From an uncultured Bacteroidia bacterium (GTDB lineage: Bacteria; Bacteroidota; Bacteroidia; Bacteroidales; F082): 63,251 nt of DNA. The stretch covers positions 1-63,251 of the forward strand of contig CADBGN010000017.1 of assembly GCA_902794155.1 (NCBI GenBank), read 5' to 3'. Position numbers and translations under genes: made by a program. Below are positions 35,779 through 44,759 of the stretch, in pieces (positions within the stretch are counted from its first letter, which is position 1; each line of letters begins with the position of its first letter). The notes under the pieces are model-generated. The model saw only the letters and a program-made list of their open reading frames with translations, was not told the origin of the DNA and ran no database searches.

Positions 35779-38550
35779 TCAATTCTTTTTGGCAGTTTTC
35801 ACCCTATGCACCCATCGCTCGAGTTCACCAAGCCACAAAATTGCAGAAGTTCCTATGATAATACGCACCCATTCGTCGAAAGGCAAGGGTACTACATTAA
35901 ACATTTCTCCGCCAAAAGTAATGATGAGCACTTGGCCGATTGCGATTATCAATACGGTGACGCCAAAACCACGCATTATATCCTTGTCAAGCAAGCCCTT
36001 AAGCGCGGAGTCCTTGGTATGATACGCCTTGGCATTAAAGATATTCCAGAATTGCATGAAAACAAAAATGGTGAAAAGCAGCGACAGTTCCTTGGGCGTA
36101 AACCTCCCTCCAACATGATTGAAATTAAAGTAGTTGACGAAATAGTCACGGAAGGAAAACTCAGCCAAAGAATCCACATGGCAGTGCATGAAATACTGAA
36201 TGAAGCCGAACAGCACCGCCACAAACAACAAGCCCAAGCCAAAGATGCGTCTGCCCATATCCTTAGTGATGATGAACGCATCGCGCGAACGCGGCTTCTC
36301 ATTCAACACGCTATGGTCCGGCGGCAACGAAGCCAAGGCCATGGCGGCGAAGGTGTCCATTATGAGGTTGATCCACAACATCTGCGTCACGGTGAGCGGA
36401 GAATCCGTTCCCATCACGGCACCCAACAGGACGATGAGGCAAGCCGCCACGTTGATGGTCATCTGGAACAAGATAAAACGCTGAATGTTATGGTACAATG
36501 AGCGTCCCCACATCACAGCGCGGGCGATGCTTTTGAACGAGTTGTCAAGGATGGTGATGTCGCTGGCTTCCTTGGCCACCGAGGTGCCGTCACCCATAGA
36601 GAGGCCAATCTGTGCACGGTTCAAGGCGGGCGCGTCGTTGGTGCCGTCGCCCGTCACGGCCACCACCTCTCCTGTTTCCTGCAACAGCCGCACAAGGCGT
36701 TCCTTGTCGACGGGCCTGGCGCGCGACATGATTTTCAGGTCGCCAATGCGTTCCTTGAGTTCATCGTCGGTCATCAGGTTGAACTGTTTACCAGTAATCA
36801 TCTGCCGCTCAGGGTCGTCATCCTCATGCCACAAGCCTACCTGACGGCCAATCTCGCGTGCCGTGCCAGGCGTGTCACCTGTCACGATCTTAATGCCTAT
36901 GCCTGCGTCGAGGCAGTCCTTCACGGAGCCGGCCACATCGTCGCGAATGGGATCGATGATGCCGACTATGCCTAGGAAACATAGGTCCTCCATCGTCAGC
37001 TTGTTGTTGACGAACACCGTCTTCACTTCCTCCTCGGTGATGTATTTGTAGGCAAAGCCCAAGGTACGCATGGCCTTGCTCTGATACTCCAAGAGTTTGC
37101 TTTCAACCTCCTGCTTGGCCCAAATGATGCCCGCTTCACCGTCGCGTTTCCTCACCGTGGCACAACGTTTCAACAGCATCTCGGGCGCACCTTTCACATA
37201 CAAAATATACTCGCCTGAGAGCGGGGCCTTAACCACCGTACACATGTATTTATACCTCGGCGTAAACGGCAGTTGACGGACAATCTTCACCTCATCGCGA
37301 ATCCGCACAAAGTCGACATTGTTATCGAAAAGCCACAGCAACAACGCGCCCTCGGTGGGGTTACCGATAACCTTCACCTTTTGCTTGTCGCTGTAATCCA
37401 AAAACGCCGTCGAATTGACCGCTATGCCCTCCGCCATCAAGTGGGCCACCTCCGAATCGTCAATCTGGCCGTCCTTTAAGCCGTAGATGAAACTATCACC
37501 CAAACTCATGCGGTTTTTGGTAAGCGTGCCCGTCTTGTCGGTACAAATCACCGTAGCTGCGCCCATGGTCTCGCAGGCATGCATCTTACGCACCAGATTA
37601 TTGGTCTCCAGCATCCTGCGCATACTCAAGGCCAGACTCAGCGTCACACTCATCGGCAGACCTTCGGGAACAGCTACCACAATCAATGTGACGGCAATCA
37701 TAAAGGTGTTGAGCAGATAACGCGCGAAGTCCATCCATTCAAAGGGCATGTGGTCGCCATAGATGAAGTACATCAGCAGGCGAAGCACGACAATCAGTCC
37801 GGCGATGACATAACTGGCTATGGTGATGCCATTGCTGAGTTTGTCGAGCTGCTCGTTGAGCGGCGTCTTCACCTTGTTGTCGATCTGCGCACCACGATAC
37901 ACCTTGCCCCATTCCGTCTCATCGCCCACCTTGTCGACCACGAAAACACCGTGGCCTTCCATCACCGAGCTGCCACGGCAGACGTAGTTGGAAGGATAAG
38001 TGGCATCGGGCTTGAACTCTGACTTATTCGTGGTCTTGCTGCACGAAGGCTCACCCGTCAGGTCCGACTCGTTGACACGCATAGCCACGGCCTCCATCAG
38101 CACGCCATCGGCGGGCACCTCGTCGCCCGTGTTGAGCACCACCGTGTCGCCCACCACCACGTCCTTGCGCTCAATGCGCTGAATCAGTCCGTCACGGAAC
38201 ACCGTCACCATCGTCTCGTCCTCGGTTTGGTTGAGAATGTCGAACTTCTTATTTGCGCTCAACTCGAAGACAAATCCCACCGTCGTGGCCAGCATCACCG
38301 CCACGAAAATGCCCAAAGGCTCAAGCATAACGCTCCAGCCCTCCGCACCTGTGGCCAATTGATAGACCGAGACGCCTATCGACAGCAGCAAGGCAATCAA
38401 CAAGATACGTATGATAGGGTCGGAAAACTTCTCCAAAAACTGCTTCCACAACGGATCTTTCTTGGGCGGCGTCAACACATTGTCGCCATGCTTGAGTCTA
38501 CTCTTCTCCACTTCCTCCTTCGTCAAGCCGTTTCTATAATTTCGCTTCAT
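35779..38550 (-). CDS. Calcium-translocating P-type ATPase (PMCA/SERCA-like)
   Basis: A 923-residue inner-membrane pump. The phosphorylated Asp lies in CTDKTGTLTKNRMS near residue 337; LTGEPSC is the actuator loop; VAVPEGLPMSV is the M4 ion-binding segment; and VTGDGTNDAPAL is the hinge. The N-terminus (GLTKEEVEKSRLKHGDNVL) is the cation-ATPase N domain. Ten membrane segments are expected, with the C-terminal set after residue 690. The PEGLP segment and overall length favour Ca2+ over heavy metals. The gene is divergent from the TerB-like gene. Confidence 0.93.
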   Translation of the reverse strand: MKRNYRNGLTKEEVEKSRLKHGDNVLTPPKKDPLWKQFLEKFSDPIIRILLIALLLSIGVSVYQLATGAEGWSVMLEPLGIFVAVMLATTVGFVFELSANKKFDILNQTEDETMVTVFRDGLIQRIERKDVVVGDTVVLNTGDEVPADGVLMEAVAMRVNESDLTGEPSCSKTTNKSEFKPDATYPSNYVCRGSSVMEGHGVFVVDKVGDETEWGKVYRGAQIDNKVKTPLNEQLDKLSNGITIASYVIAGLIVVLRLLMYFIYGDHMPFEWMDFARYLLNTFMIAVTLIVVAVPEGLPMSVTLSLALSMRRMLETNNLVRKMHACETMGAATVICTDKTGTLTKNRMSLGDSFIYGLKDGQIDDSEVAHLMAEGIAVNSTAFLDYSDKQKVKVIGNPTEGALLLWLFDNNVDFVRIRDEVKIVRQLPFTPRYKYMCTVVKAPLSGEYILYVKGAPEMLLKRCATVRKRDGEAGIIWAKQEVESKLLEYQSKAMRTLGFAYKYITEEEVKTVFVNNKLTMEDLCFLGIVGIIDPIRDDVAGSVKDCLDAGIGIKIVTGDTPGTAREIGRQVGLWHEDDDPERQMITGKQFNLMTDDELKERIGDLKIMSRARPVDKERLVRLLQETGEVVAVTGDGTNDAPALNRAQIGLSMGDGTSVAKEASDITILDNSFKSIARAVMWGRSLYHNIQRFILFQMTINVAACLIVLLGAVMGTDSPLTVTQMLWINLIMDTFAAMALASLPPDHSVLNEKPRSRDAFIITKDMGRRIFGLGLLFVAVLFGFIQYFMHCHVDSLAEFSFRDYFVNYFNFNHVGGRFTPKELSLLFTIFVFMQFWNIFNAKAYHTKDSALKGLLDKDIMRGFGVTVLIIAIGQVLIITFGGEMFNVVPLPFDEWVRIIIGTSAILWLGELERWVHRVKTAKKN

Positions 38551-38588
38551 CTTTTAGGTATGGGTTTTATTAGTCTAACGGTTTTTTC

Positions 38589-38621
38589 TATTTTTGCATT
38601 GTAAAAAACGCGGCAAAAATA
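38589..38621. promoter_or_regulatory. Divergent -7 boxes, Ca-ATPase and TerB-like gene
   Basis: TATTTTTGC on the plus strand (38589-38597) and on the minus strand (38613-38621) lie within 33 bases. The two RNA polymerases would overlap, so the genes may compete for expression. Confidence 0.6.
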
Positions 38622-38685
38622 CAACCCTTCATGAAATCGCAAAGAGGTTGCAAGGTTGCAACCCAAAATAAAAAACTGTAAGTAC

Positions 38686-40056
38686 ATGAAATTCAAGGAG
38701 AACCATAAAACAGCGCTTTCAAAGGTACTTTCAGACCTCGTACAATGTGACGGCATCGTCAACCAAGGCGAGATTGATTTCCTGCATCGGGTCAACGAGG
38801 CTTTCGGCATCACCTCGGCAAGTCGAAAAAAAGCCTCCTCGCTCTGCCTATCAGATGCAGTCGGCATATTGAAAACCTTGGGTGACCGCGAGAAAAACAT
38901 ATTACTTTGCCTTTTTCAGATCCTCTCCTTGGCCGACAACAATCTGAGTCCCAACGAATCGCTGCTCATCACGGCACTCTTGACATCTCTAGACATGCAG
39001 TTGGAAGCGACAACAGGGATCAAGGCCCACCTCGTTTCCATCCCCCACCTTGACCTCGACACAAGCAATGCCGTCCTTTACGTTGAGTCGGAATACGACA
39101 GCAAAACCAACAAAAGCATCCTCCACGATTATGATGACATCTGCCGCTTGCTGAAAGCCGATCACCGCGAGTTGTTCTATCTGCCCATGGTGCTTCGCGA
39201 CTTGGGCAAGAAGCAAGACACCTTCCGCCAAACACTCAACTACATCGAGCCCACCCTCTCAGAGGAACAAATCGACATCATCGACACACGCCTTCCGCAA
39301 ATGGATAGTGCTTTCCTATCCAAAGAAATATTTCTCAATTACCTTAAAATCAATGGATTAGAAATCAATAAACCAGCTTTCTTCTTCAAGATCGGCGACA
39401 AAGACTCCGACAACTATCACGACTATCTCATCCTCGAAATCACTGGCAAGCCCCTCACGACGTTGCAACAGTTCTACAAACTCAAGAACAGCATCGTCAC
39501 CCTCCAACCCAACGGTCTCAACACCAAGGAGATGCAACTATTGCAACAAATAAGACCTTCTACCGATGACAACAACAATGAGTTGCGTTATACTGGTTTC
39601 CACAAAGTGCTTATCGACATCGTGCTGAAACACGACGGTACGCACGAAGTAAGTCGGCTTTATGTCACCAAACGCGGCGACCTATTCCTCACCGACCGCA
39701 ACAACACAGAGGTGAAAATGCCCTCTCTTAGCAAGGCCTTGTACCTTCTCTTCCTCTTTCACGAGGAAGGCATCTCGCTGAACTATCTGAGCGACTACAA
39801 ACCCGAACTCTACAGAATCTACCGCCAAATCTCCACCTACGGCGACGATGCCATTTTGGAGCGTGCCGTCGACAACCTGACTGACTTTGTGGGTAACACC
39901 TTAAACGCCACGCTGTCGCGCATCAAGAAGTCCTTCACCGACATCCTTGGCGAGGACGCCTCGCGCTACCTCATACAAGGCGAAAAAGGTGGACGGAAAA
40001 CCATCCACCTTGAACGTCGTCTTGTGGTCTACGAAGACCGCAAAGCCTTTGAATAG
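38686..40056 (+). CDS. TerB-like domain protein of unknown function
   Basis: A 456-residue cytosolic protein. The first 110 residues (LSDLVQCDGIVNQGEIDFLHRV, then LFQILSLADNNLSPNESLLIT) follow the TerB/DjlA helical pattern with two acidic loops. The rest has no family that I recognise; the C-terminus (RLYVTKRGDLFLTDRNNTEV, SRIKKSFTDILGE, HLERRLVVYED) looks like a winged-helix or DNA-binding region, but this is a guess. The ATG at 38686 begins the charged N-terminus; one 30 bases upstream was rejected. It converges on pepE. Confidence 0.6.
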   Translation: MKFKENHKTALSKVLSDLVQCDGIVNQGEIDFLHRVNEAFGITSASRKKASSLCLSDAVGILKTLGDREKNILLCLFQILSLADNNLSPNESLLITALLTSLDMQLEATTGIKAHLVSIPHLDLDTSNAVLYVESEYDSKTNKSILHDYDDICRLLKADHRELFYLPMVLRDLGKKQDTFRQTLNYIEPTLSEEQIDIIDTRLPQMDSAFLSKEIFLNYLKINGLEINKPAFFFKIGDKDSDNYHDYLILEITGKPLTTLQQFYKLKNSIVTLQPNGLNTKEMQLLQQIRPSTDDNNNELRYTGFHKVLIDIVLKHDGTHEVSRLYVTKRGDLFLTDRNNTEVKMPSLSKALYLLFLFHEEGISLNYLSDYKPELYRIYRQISTYGDDAILERAVDNLTDFVGNTLNATLSRIKKSFTDILGEDASRYLIQGEKGGRKTIHLERRLVVYEDRKAFE

Positions 40057-40082
40057 TAGAGACGCGATTGATCGCGTCTATA
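40057..40082. repeat. REP-like palindrome AGACGCGAT/ATCGCGTCT, copy 1
   Basis: A near-perfect palindrome directly after a stop codon; a second copy lies at 43381-43406. It may also act as a bidirectional terminator between the two convergent genes. Confidence 0.7.
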
Positions 40083-40092
40083 CAAATACCAA

Positions 40093-40866
40093 TTAAGCGT
40101 TTTGCTCTCCCAGAAGGAAAGTGACATCGGAATTCGGGTCAATCTCGACCGATTCCTTGCCGTAGCGCATCACAATCATCTTCTTGCCACCCTTGAGCCA
40201 CATCTTGTCGTCGACCACCCAAAGAGCCGTGGCCTCACGCAGACCTACAACTGTCATGTCTTGGTTGACGGCCAGATACTCGTTGATACGGTCCTGACGA
40301 GTCTCGCCGCCGTGCTTAATCATCTTGTCGATCTCGGGATGCGGGTCGAGGTAGTGCGGGTTGATTTGGAACGGCACCAAGTTGAGGCACTTGAACGAAG
40401 CGGGTTGCACGATAGGCATGTCATTGGTGGTGCACAGTGTGGGGCAAGCCACGTTGGAGCCAGCGCTCCAGCCCATGTAAGGCACGCCAGCGAGAGCGCG
40501 CTCACGGATGGCGTCCATCAGGCCGTAGCGGTGCATCTCGGCCACCAGATGGAAGGTGTTGCCGCCGCCCACCACGATGCAGTCGGCCTCCTTGACAGCC
40601 TTCACCTTGTCGTCGAAATGGTGCACGGAAGTGAAACTCTCGAGGCCGAACTTGGTGCGGAACACATTCCTCACCTTCGACTCGTATGCGTCGTAGCTCT
40701 CGGGATAGACCATGCCGCCGATGTTGACACCCGCGAAGGGCACAAAGATGATGCGGCTATCCTTATTAATATGGTTCTGCAAGCAGAACAACTCGATTTG
40801 GGTCGAGGCCCAAGCCAGATAATTCTCACCGAAATTGGTCGAATTGCTGATCAGTAATAATCTCAT
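40093..40866 (-). CDS. pepE: Dipeptidase E (alpha-aspartyl dipeptidase)
   Basis: A 257-residue class-S51 serine peptidase cleaving N-terminal aspartyl dipeptides. The nucleophile Ser134 lies in MGWSAGSNVA, and VVGGGNTFHL and PHYLDPHPE are further family marks. It is about 25 residues longer than the enterobacterial enzyme. Cytosolic, no signal peptide. A TATCTTTGC box lies 27 bases upstream. Confidence 0.92.
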   Translation of the reverse strand: MRLLLISNSTNFGENYLAWASTQIELFCLQNHINKDSRIIFVPFAGVNIGGMVYPESYDAYESKVRNVFRTKFGLESFTSVHHFDDKVKAVKEADCIVVGGGNTFHLVAEMHRYGLMDAIRERALAGVPYMGWSAGSNVACPTLCTTNDMPIVQPASFKCLNLVPFQINPHYLDPHPEIDKMIKHGGETRQDRINEYLAVNQDMTVVGLREATALWVVDDKMWLKGGKKMIVMRYGKESVEIDPNSDVTFLLGEQNA

Positions 40867-40892
40867 AGTGTAAAATGTTGGTTAACGATGGT

Positions 40893-40901
40893 GCAAAGAT
40901 A
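40893..40901 (-). promoter_or_regulatory. -7 box of pepE
   Basis: TATCTTTGC on the minus strand. The gap to the tRNA-Arg (about 200 bases) otherwise holds only the tRNA promoter. Confidence 0.55.
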
Positions 40902-41017
40902 GCAAAAAAGCGATTGCATTCACAAGAAAGCATCGAAATCGTATTCCTTGGAATAAAAATATCAATTTGATTATCAAATATTTGCGAAAAACAACAAAAA
41001 TTTTCATGAATTTTTGC

Positions 41018-41047
41018 TTGCATGAATGAAAAAAGCTGTACTTTTGC
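41018..41047 (+). promoter_or_regulatory. Promoter of tRNA-Arg
   Basis: TTG, an 18-base spacer and TACTTTTG followed by C. It ends 16 bases before the tRNA. Confidence 0.65.
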
Positions 41048-41063
41048 AGTGTCAAAAACGACT

Positions 41064-41137
41064 GGACTAGTAGCTCAATTGGATAGAGTCCCTGACTACG
41101 GATCAGGCGGTTGTGGGTTCGACTCCCGCCTAGTTCA
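41064..41137 (+). tRNA. tRNA-Arg (ACG)
   Basis: A 74-base cloverleaf: acceptor GGACTAG/CTAGTTC (one G-U pair), anticodon stem CCTGA/TCAGG with loop CTACGGA giving anticodon ACG, and T arm with GGTTCGACTCC. The discriminator is A and CCA is not encoded. ACG is normally deaminated to ICG to read the CGN codons. Confidence 0.93.
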
Positions 41138-41140
41138 CTT

Positions 41141-41168
41141 AAAGGTTCCGCAAAAAGAACCTTTTTTT
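41141..41168 (+). terminator. Terminator between the two tRNAs
   Basis: AAAGGTTC/GAACCTTT stem, 8-base loop and a T run that leads directly into the first bases of tRNA-Glu. Transcripts ending here would stop before tRNA-Glu unless they read through. Confidence 0.75.
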
Positions 41169-41240
41169 GGCCCATTCGACTAGCGGTTAGGTCGTAAGTT
41201 TCTCACACTTAAAACAGCGGTTCGATTCCGCTATGGGCTA
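41169..41240 (+). tRNA. tRNA-Glu (CTC)
   Basis: A 72-base cloverleaf: acceptor GGCCCAT/ATGGGCT (first pair G-U), D stem GACT/GGTC, anticodon stem TAAGT/ACTTA with loop TTCTCAC giving CTC, and T stem AGCGG/CCGCT. The body matches the usual bacterial tRNA-Glu. CTC is the rarer glutamate anticodon and would read GAG only. The anticodon stem is A/U-rich and weak. Confidence 0.88.
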
Positions 41241-41246
41241 CAAAAC

Positions 41247-41285
41247 AAAGCCGTAACTTGCTGAAAAACAAGCTACGGCTTTTTA
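41247..41285 (+). terminator. Terminator after tRNA-Glu
   Basis: AAGCCGTA-CTTG/CAAG-TACGGCTT with a bulge, followed by TTTTATTTTG. Confidence 0.8.
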
Positions 41286-41381
41286 TTTTGCACCAGATTT
41301 GCCCCCTTCCTTGTCGTGTTTCTAGGTATATTTTAATCCCCAAAAAGCTTTCATATTAAGAAAAAATGTACTTATGCAACC

Positions 41382-41410
41382 GAACTGAACAGTTCCGAAC
41401 TGTTTAGTTC
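41382..41410. promoter_or_regulatory. Dyad operator-like sequence
   Basis: GAACTGAACAGTT, three bases, then AACTGTTTAGTTC: a 13-base inverted repeat with one mismatch. It also holds the repeated word GAACWG. It lies just before the ATPase relic and looks like the operator of the lost full-length gene. Confidence 0.45.
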
Positions 41411-41420
41411 TAATGTAAAG

Positions 41421-41969
41421 AACAAAACGGGGCACAACACTCGCGGTGACATTGAGGGCATTCTGCACTCAGAAGTGTCGGGCCACATGACCAGATTAGA
41501 GAACGACTATGGTCTGATTGTGAAGAGCAAGCCCATGTTTCAGAAATCCGCCAACAAGAGCATCGTTTATTCGGTGAGCGATTTGTTCCTACAGTTTTGG
41601 TTCCGGTTTATTTACAAATACAACTATTTCATAGAGGCAAATGCCTACGGGAAACTGATGGAGATTGTGAAGCGCGACTACAACACATACACGGGAAAAG
41701 TGTTGGAGCATTGGTTCATAGACGTGATGAAGGAGAGCGAGCAGTTTACGCACATCGACAGCTGGTGGGGCCGCAAGGGACAAAACGAAATCGACATTAT
41801 TGCAGCGGACGATCTGGAAAAACGGGTCACATTCAATGAGGTGAAACGACAGCGCAGCGAGATAGACCTAAATGTACTGGAGGAGAAGGTGCAACGGTTT
41901 AAGGAAGTGACTGGAGAGTTCAACAAGTACGTGTCGGACTTGGCTGGTTTGAGTATTGAAGACTTGTAA
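41421..41969 (+). pseudogene. C-terminal relic of a DUF234-type AAA ATPase
   Basis: The open frame encodes GHNTRGDIEGILHSEVSGHMTRLENDYGLI, SVSDLFLQFWFRFIYKY, NTYTGKVLEHWF and the nuclease-like NEIDIIAADDLEKRVTFNEVKRQ. This is the DUF234 C-terminus of the archaeal-type ATPases that are common as accessory genes in Bacteroidetes. The N-terminal two thirds, with the Walker motifs, are gone: the relic begins directly next to the dyad. A GTG at 41475 could allow a 164-residue product. It lies just behind two tRNAs, a usual insertion site. Confidence 0.75.
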
Positions 41970-41987
41970 CCTAAACGCCCATAACAA

Positions 41988-42104
41988 GAAAATCCCAGCC
42001 GAAGCCAGGATTTTCAAGAACCAAAAACCAAAATTTATGAAACCTTTTACTTGCGACTGCTTTCACAGCCACAGGTCTTGATGATAAGAACCGCTGCAAA
42101 AATA
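41988..42104 (-). ncRNA. Candidate small RNA of about 100 bases
   Basis: A full promoter on the minus strand (TTG at 42125-42123, an 18-base spacer, TATTTTTGC at 42104-42096) points into a region with no convincing gene. About 75 bases further is a strong hairpin, GAAAATCC-TGGC, a TTCG tetraloop, GCTG-GGATTTTC (41988-42015), followed by TTGTT. Promoter and hairpin define a transcript of roughly 100 bases, about 42089 to 41985. Short frames through it show no recognisable protein. The 338-base gap 41970-42308 holds only this and the next promoter. Confidence 0.4.
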
Positions 42105-42249
42105 CTACTTTTTGATTTTTTGCAAGTTTAACTGGTAAAAAAACGCCCATTTTGGAAAAACTTTCCACTTTTGTTGTCCTGACCCTATGATTTCCACCTA
42201 AAAAATGGCTTTTATTTCGCATAATCGACACTTTTTACAACTTCCCCTC

Positions 42250-42281
42250 TTGACAAAATGGTTTTCTCTTATTATTTTTGC
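42250..42281 (+). promoter_or_regulatory. Promoter of the 79-residue protein gene
   Basis: TTG, a 20-base spacer and TATTTTTG followed by C; it ends 27 bases before the ATG. Confidence 0.65.
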
Positions 42282-42308
42282 ATCCTAAAACTCGAAAAAA
42301 CGCATACT

Positions 42309-42548
42309 ATGGAAAAATTCATGGACAAACTTACCGAGGCCATCATCAAGAACGACGGTCTCTCCGAAACCGAAGCCAAAGCCAAACTCAACCTGATTTA
42401 CATCAAAATGGGACAATCCGAAGTCAAGGATTTCGTGGATGAATACATTGAGTGGCTTATGACCGAAAAGAAGCTGAATTACAAGGCTATCTTACAAACG
42501 CCCGACCATCAGGTGCACGACATGTACCTCTTTGAGTTCAAGCATTGA
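42309..42548 (+). CDS. Small cytosolic protein of unknown function, 79 residues
   Basis: Begins MEKFMDKLTEAIIKNDGLSE and is rich in Lys, Glu and Asp. It has two helical halves and ends DMYLFEFKH. It has a well-formed promoter and terminator, so it is a monocistronic gene. An ATG 51 bases upstream lies before the -7 box and was rejected. No family is recognised. Confidence 0.6.
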   Translation: MEKFMDKLTEAIIKNDGLSETEAKAKLNLIYIKMGQSEVKDFVDEYIEWLMTEKKLNYKAILQTPDHQVHDMYLFEFKH

Positions 42549-42565
42549 TTTTTCACGACCCAAAA

Positions 42566-42598
42566 AAAACACGTCCATGTCATTCGTGGACGTGTTTT
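42566..42598. terminator. Bidirectional terminator
   Basis: AAAACACGTCCA/TGGACGTGTTTT with a 9-base loop between two convergent genes. Confidence 0.88.
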
Positions 42599-42615
42599 AT
42601 TGTTTATAGTAGTCT

Positions 42616-43365
42616 TTATTCGATACGCTTGATTGGGAAATGGCGCATTTCGTAAAGCTCGTCAAGATGCTTCTTGAGCCTGCGCGCCATGGGACGGAAG
42701 GTGTAGTACGTGATGGTGGCCGAGATAGGCGCCCCCACCAAGGGAATCACCTTACCCACGCCTTTGGCAAAGCCCTCTTTCGTCATGTTGATGCCAATCC
42801 ATTGGGCAATCTTGATGGCATATTTCGCCATAACGGTCTCCGAAATCTTAAGGCTCGCCGTTTTCGAGACCTGTGAGACGACCTTACCGATAGCTTCTAC
42901 AGCTAATTTGTTGCCCATCGCCACGCCAACAAACAAGGTCAAGATGTTGAGCGACTCGTCGTCCAACTGGTTCTTGGCATCGGTCAACGCAGGCCAACCA
43001 TAAAGATAAAGAAGTTTCTGCATCATGGAGAGAATATGGCCGTAGAACTGCGCCAAGTCGGTAGGGATGGTCCCTGCCATCCACCAGCCGCCCGGAATGC
43101 CCATCAGCGCGGAAGTGCCACTCACCATGGTCAGGTGATAGCTGATGCATTGGTTGGCCAATTTGTCAATCTCTTTCTTGGTTAGGACATTCAGCGGACT
43201 CTCGTTGATGGCGGTCATCACTTCCATCGGAGTGCAGAATTTCGACAACTCCTTGTTGAGGAACTCATCGCGGTCAACCTTCACAAAAGGCATCTTCACG
43301 CTGGTGGCCAGCACCCTGTTCCACAGGGTTAAGCGGGTGTTGTTTTCATTGGTTGTTTCGCTCAT
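42616..43365 (-). CDS. EcsC-family protein
   Basis: A 249-residue protein. The middle contains MGIPGGWWMAGTIPTDLAQFYGHIL and the second half GVAMGNKLAVEAIGKVV and VGKVIPLVGAPISATITYYTF, which match the EcsC pattern of amphipathic helices at membranes. Function in Bacteroidetes is unknown. The ATG at 43365 is chosen; an earlier one at 43434 runs through the repeat. It follows rarA by 44 bases. Confidence 0.65.
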   Translation of the reverse strand: MSETTNENNTRLTLWNRVLATSVKMPFVKVDRDEFLNKELSKFCTPMEVMTAINESPLNVLTKKEIDKLANQCISYHLTMVSGTSALMGIPGGWWMAGTIPTDLAQFYGHILSMMQKLLYLYGWPALTDAKNQLDDESLNILTLFVGVAMGNKLAVEAIGKVVSQVSKTASLKISETVMAKYAIKIAQWIGINMTKEGFAKGVGKVIPLVGAPISATITYYTFRPMARRLKKHLDELYEMRHFPIKRIE

Positions 43366-43380
43366 TGTTTTTTTGTTTTC

Positions 43381-43406
43381 AGAGACGCGATAAATCGCGT
43401 CTCTAC
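43381..43406. repeat. REP-like palindrome AGACGCGAT/ATCGCGTCT, copy 2
   Basis: AGAGACGCGAT, two bases, then ATCGCGTCTCT; related to the copy at 40057-40082. It lies between rarA and the EcsC-family gene. Confidence 0.7.
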
Positions 43407-43409
43407 AGG

Positions 43410-44693
<1,284 letters not shown>

Positions 44694-44708
44694 CGCTGAA
44701 TATTTTGC

Positions 44709-44740
44709 GCAAAGGTAAGCAAAAAAATTCATACCTTTGC
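44709..44740. promoter_or_regulatory. Divergent -7 boxes, rarA and C69 dipeptidase
   Basis: TACCTTTGC on the minus strand (44709-44717) and the plus strand (44732-44740), only 14 bases apart and back to back. Confidence 0.65.
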
Positions 44741-44759
44741 CCCAAAAGAAGACAACATC

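Noticed and set aside
40882-41175. 97-codon open frame on the minus strand across the tRNA-Arg
   Set aside because: It runs antisense through a tRNA and its promoter and terminator, with no motif.
41475-41969. A complete 164-residue gene starting at GTG 41475
   Set aside because: The recognisable DUF234 sequence continues upstream of the GTG in the same frame, so this is a truncated relic rather than an intact gene.
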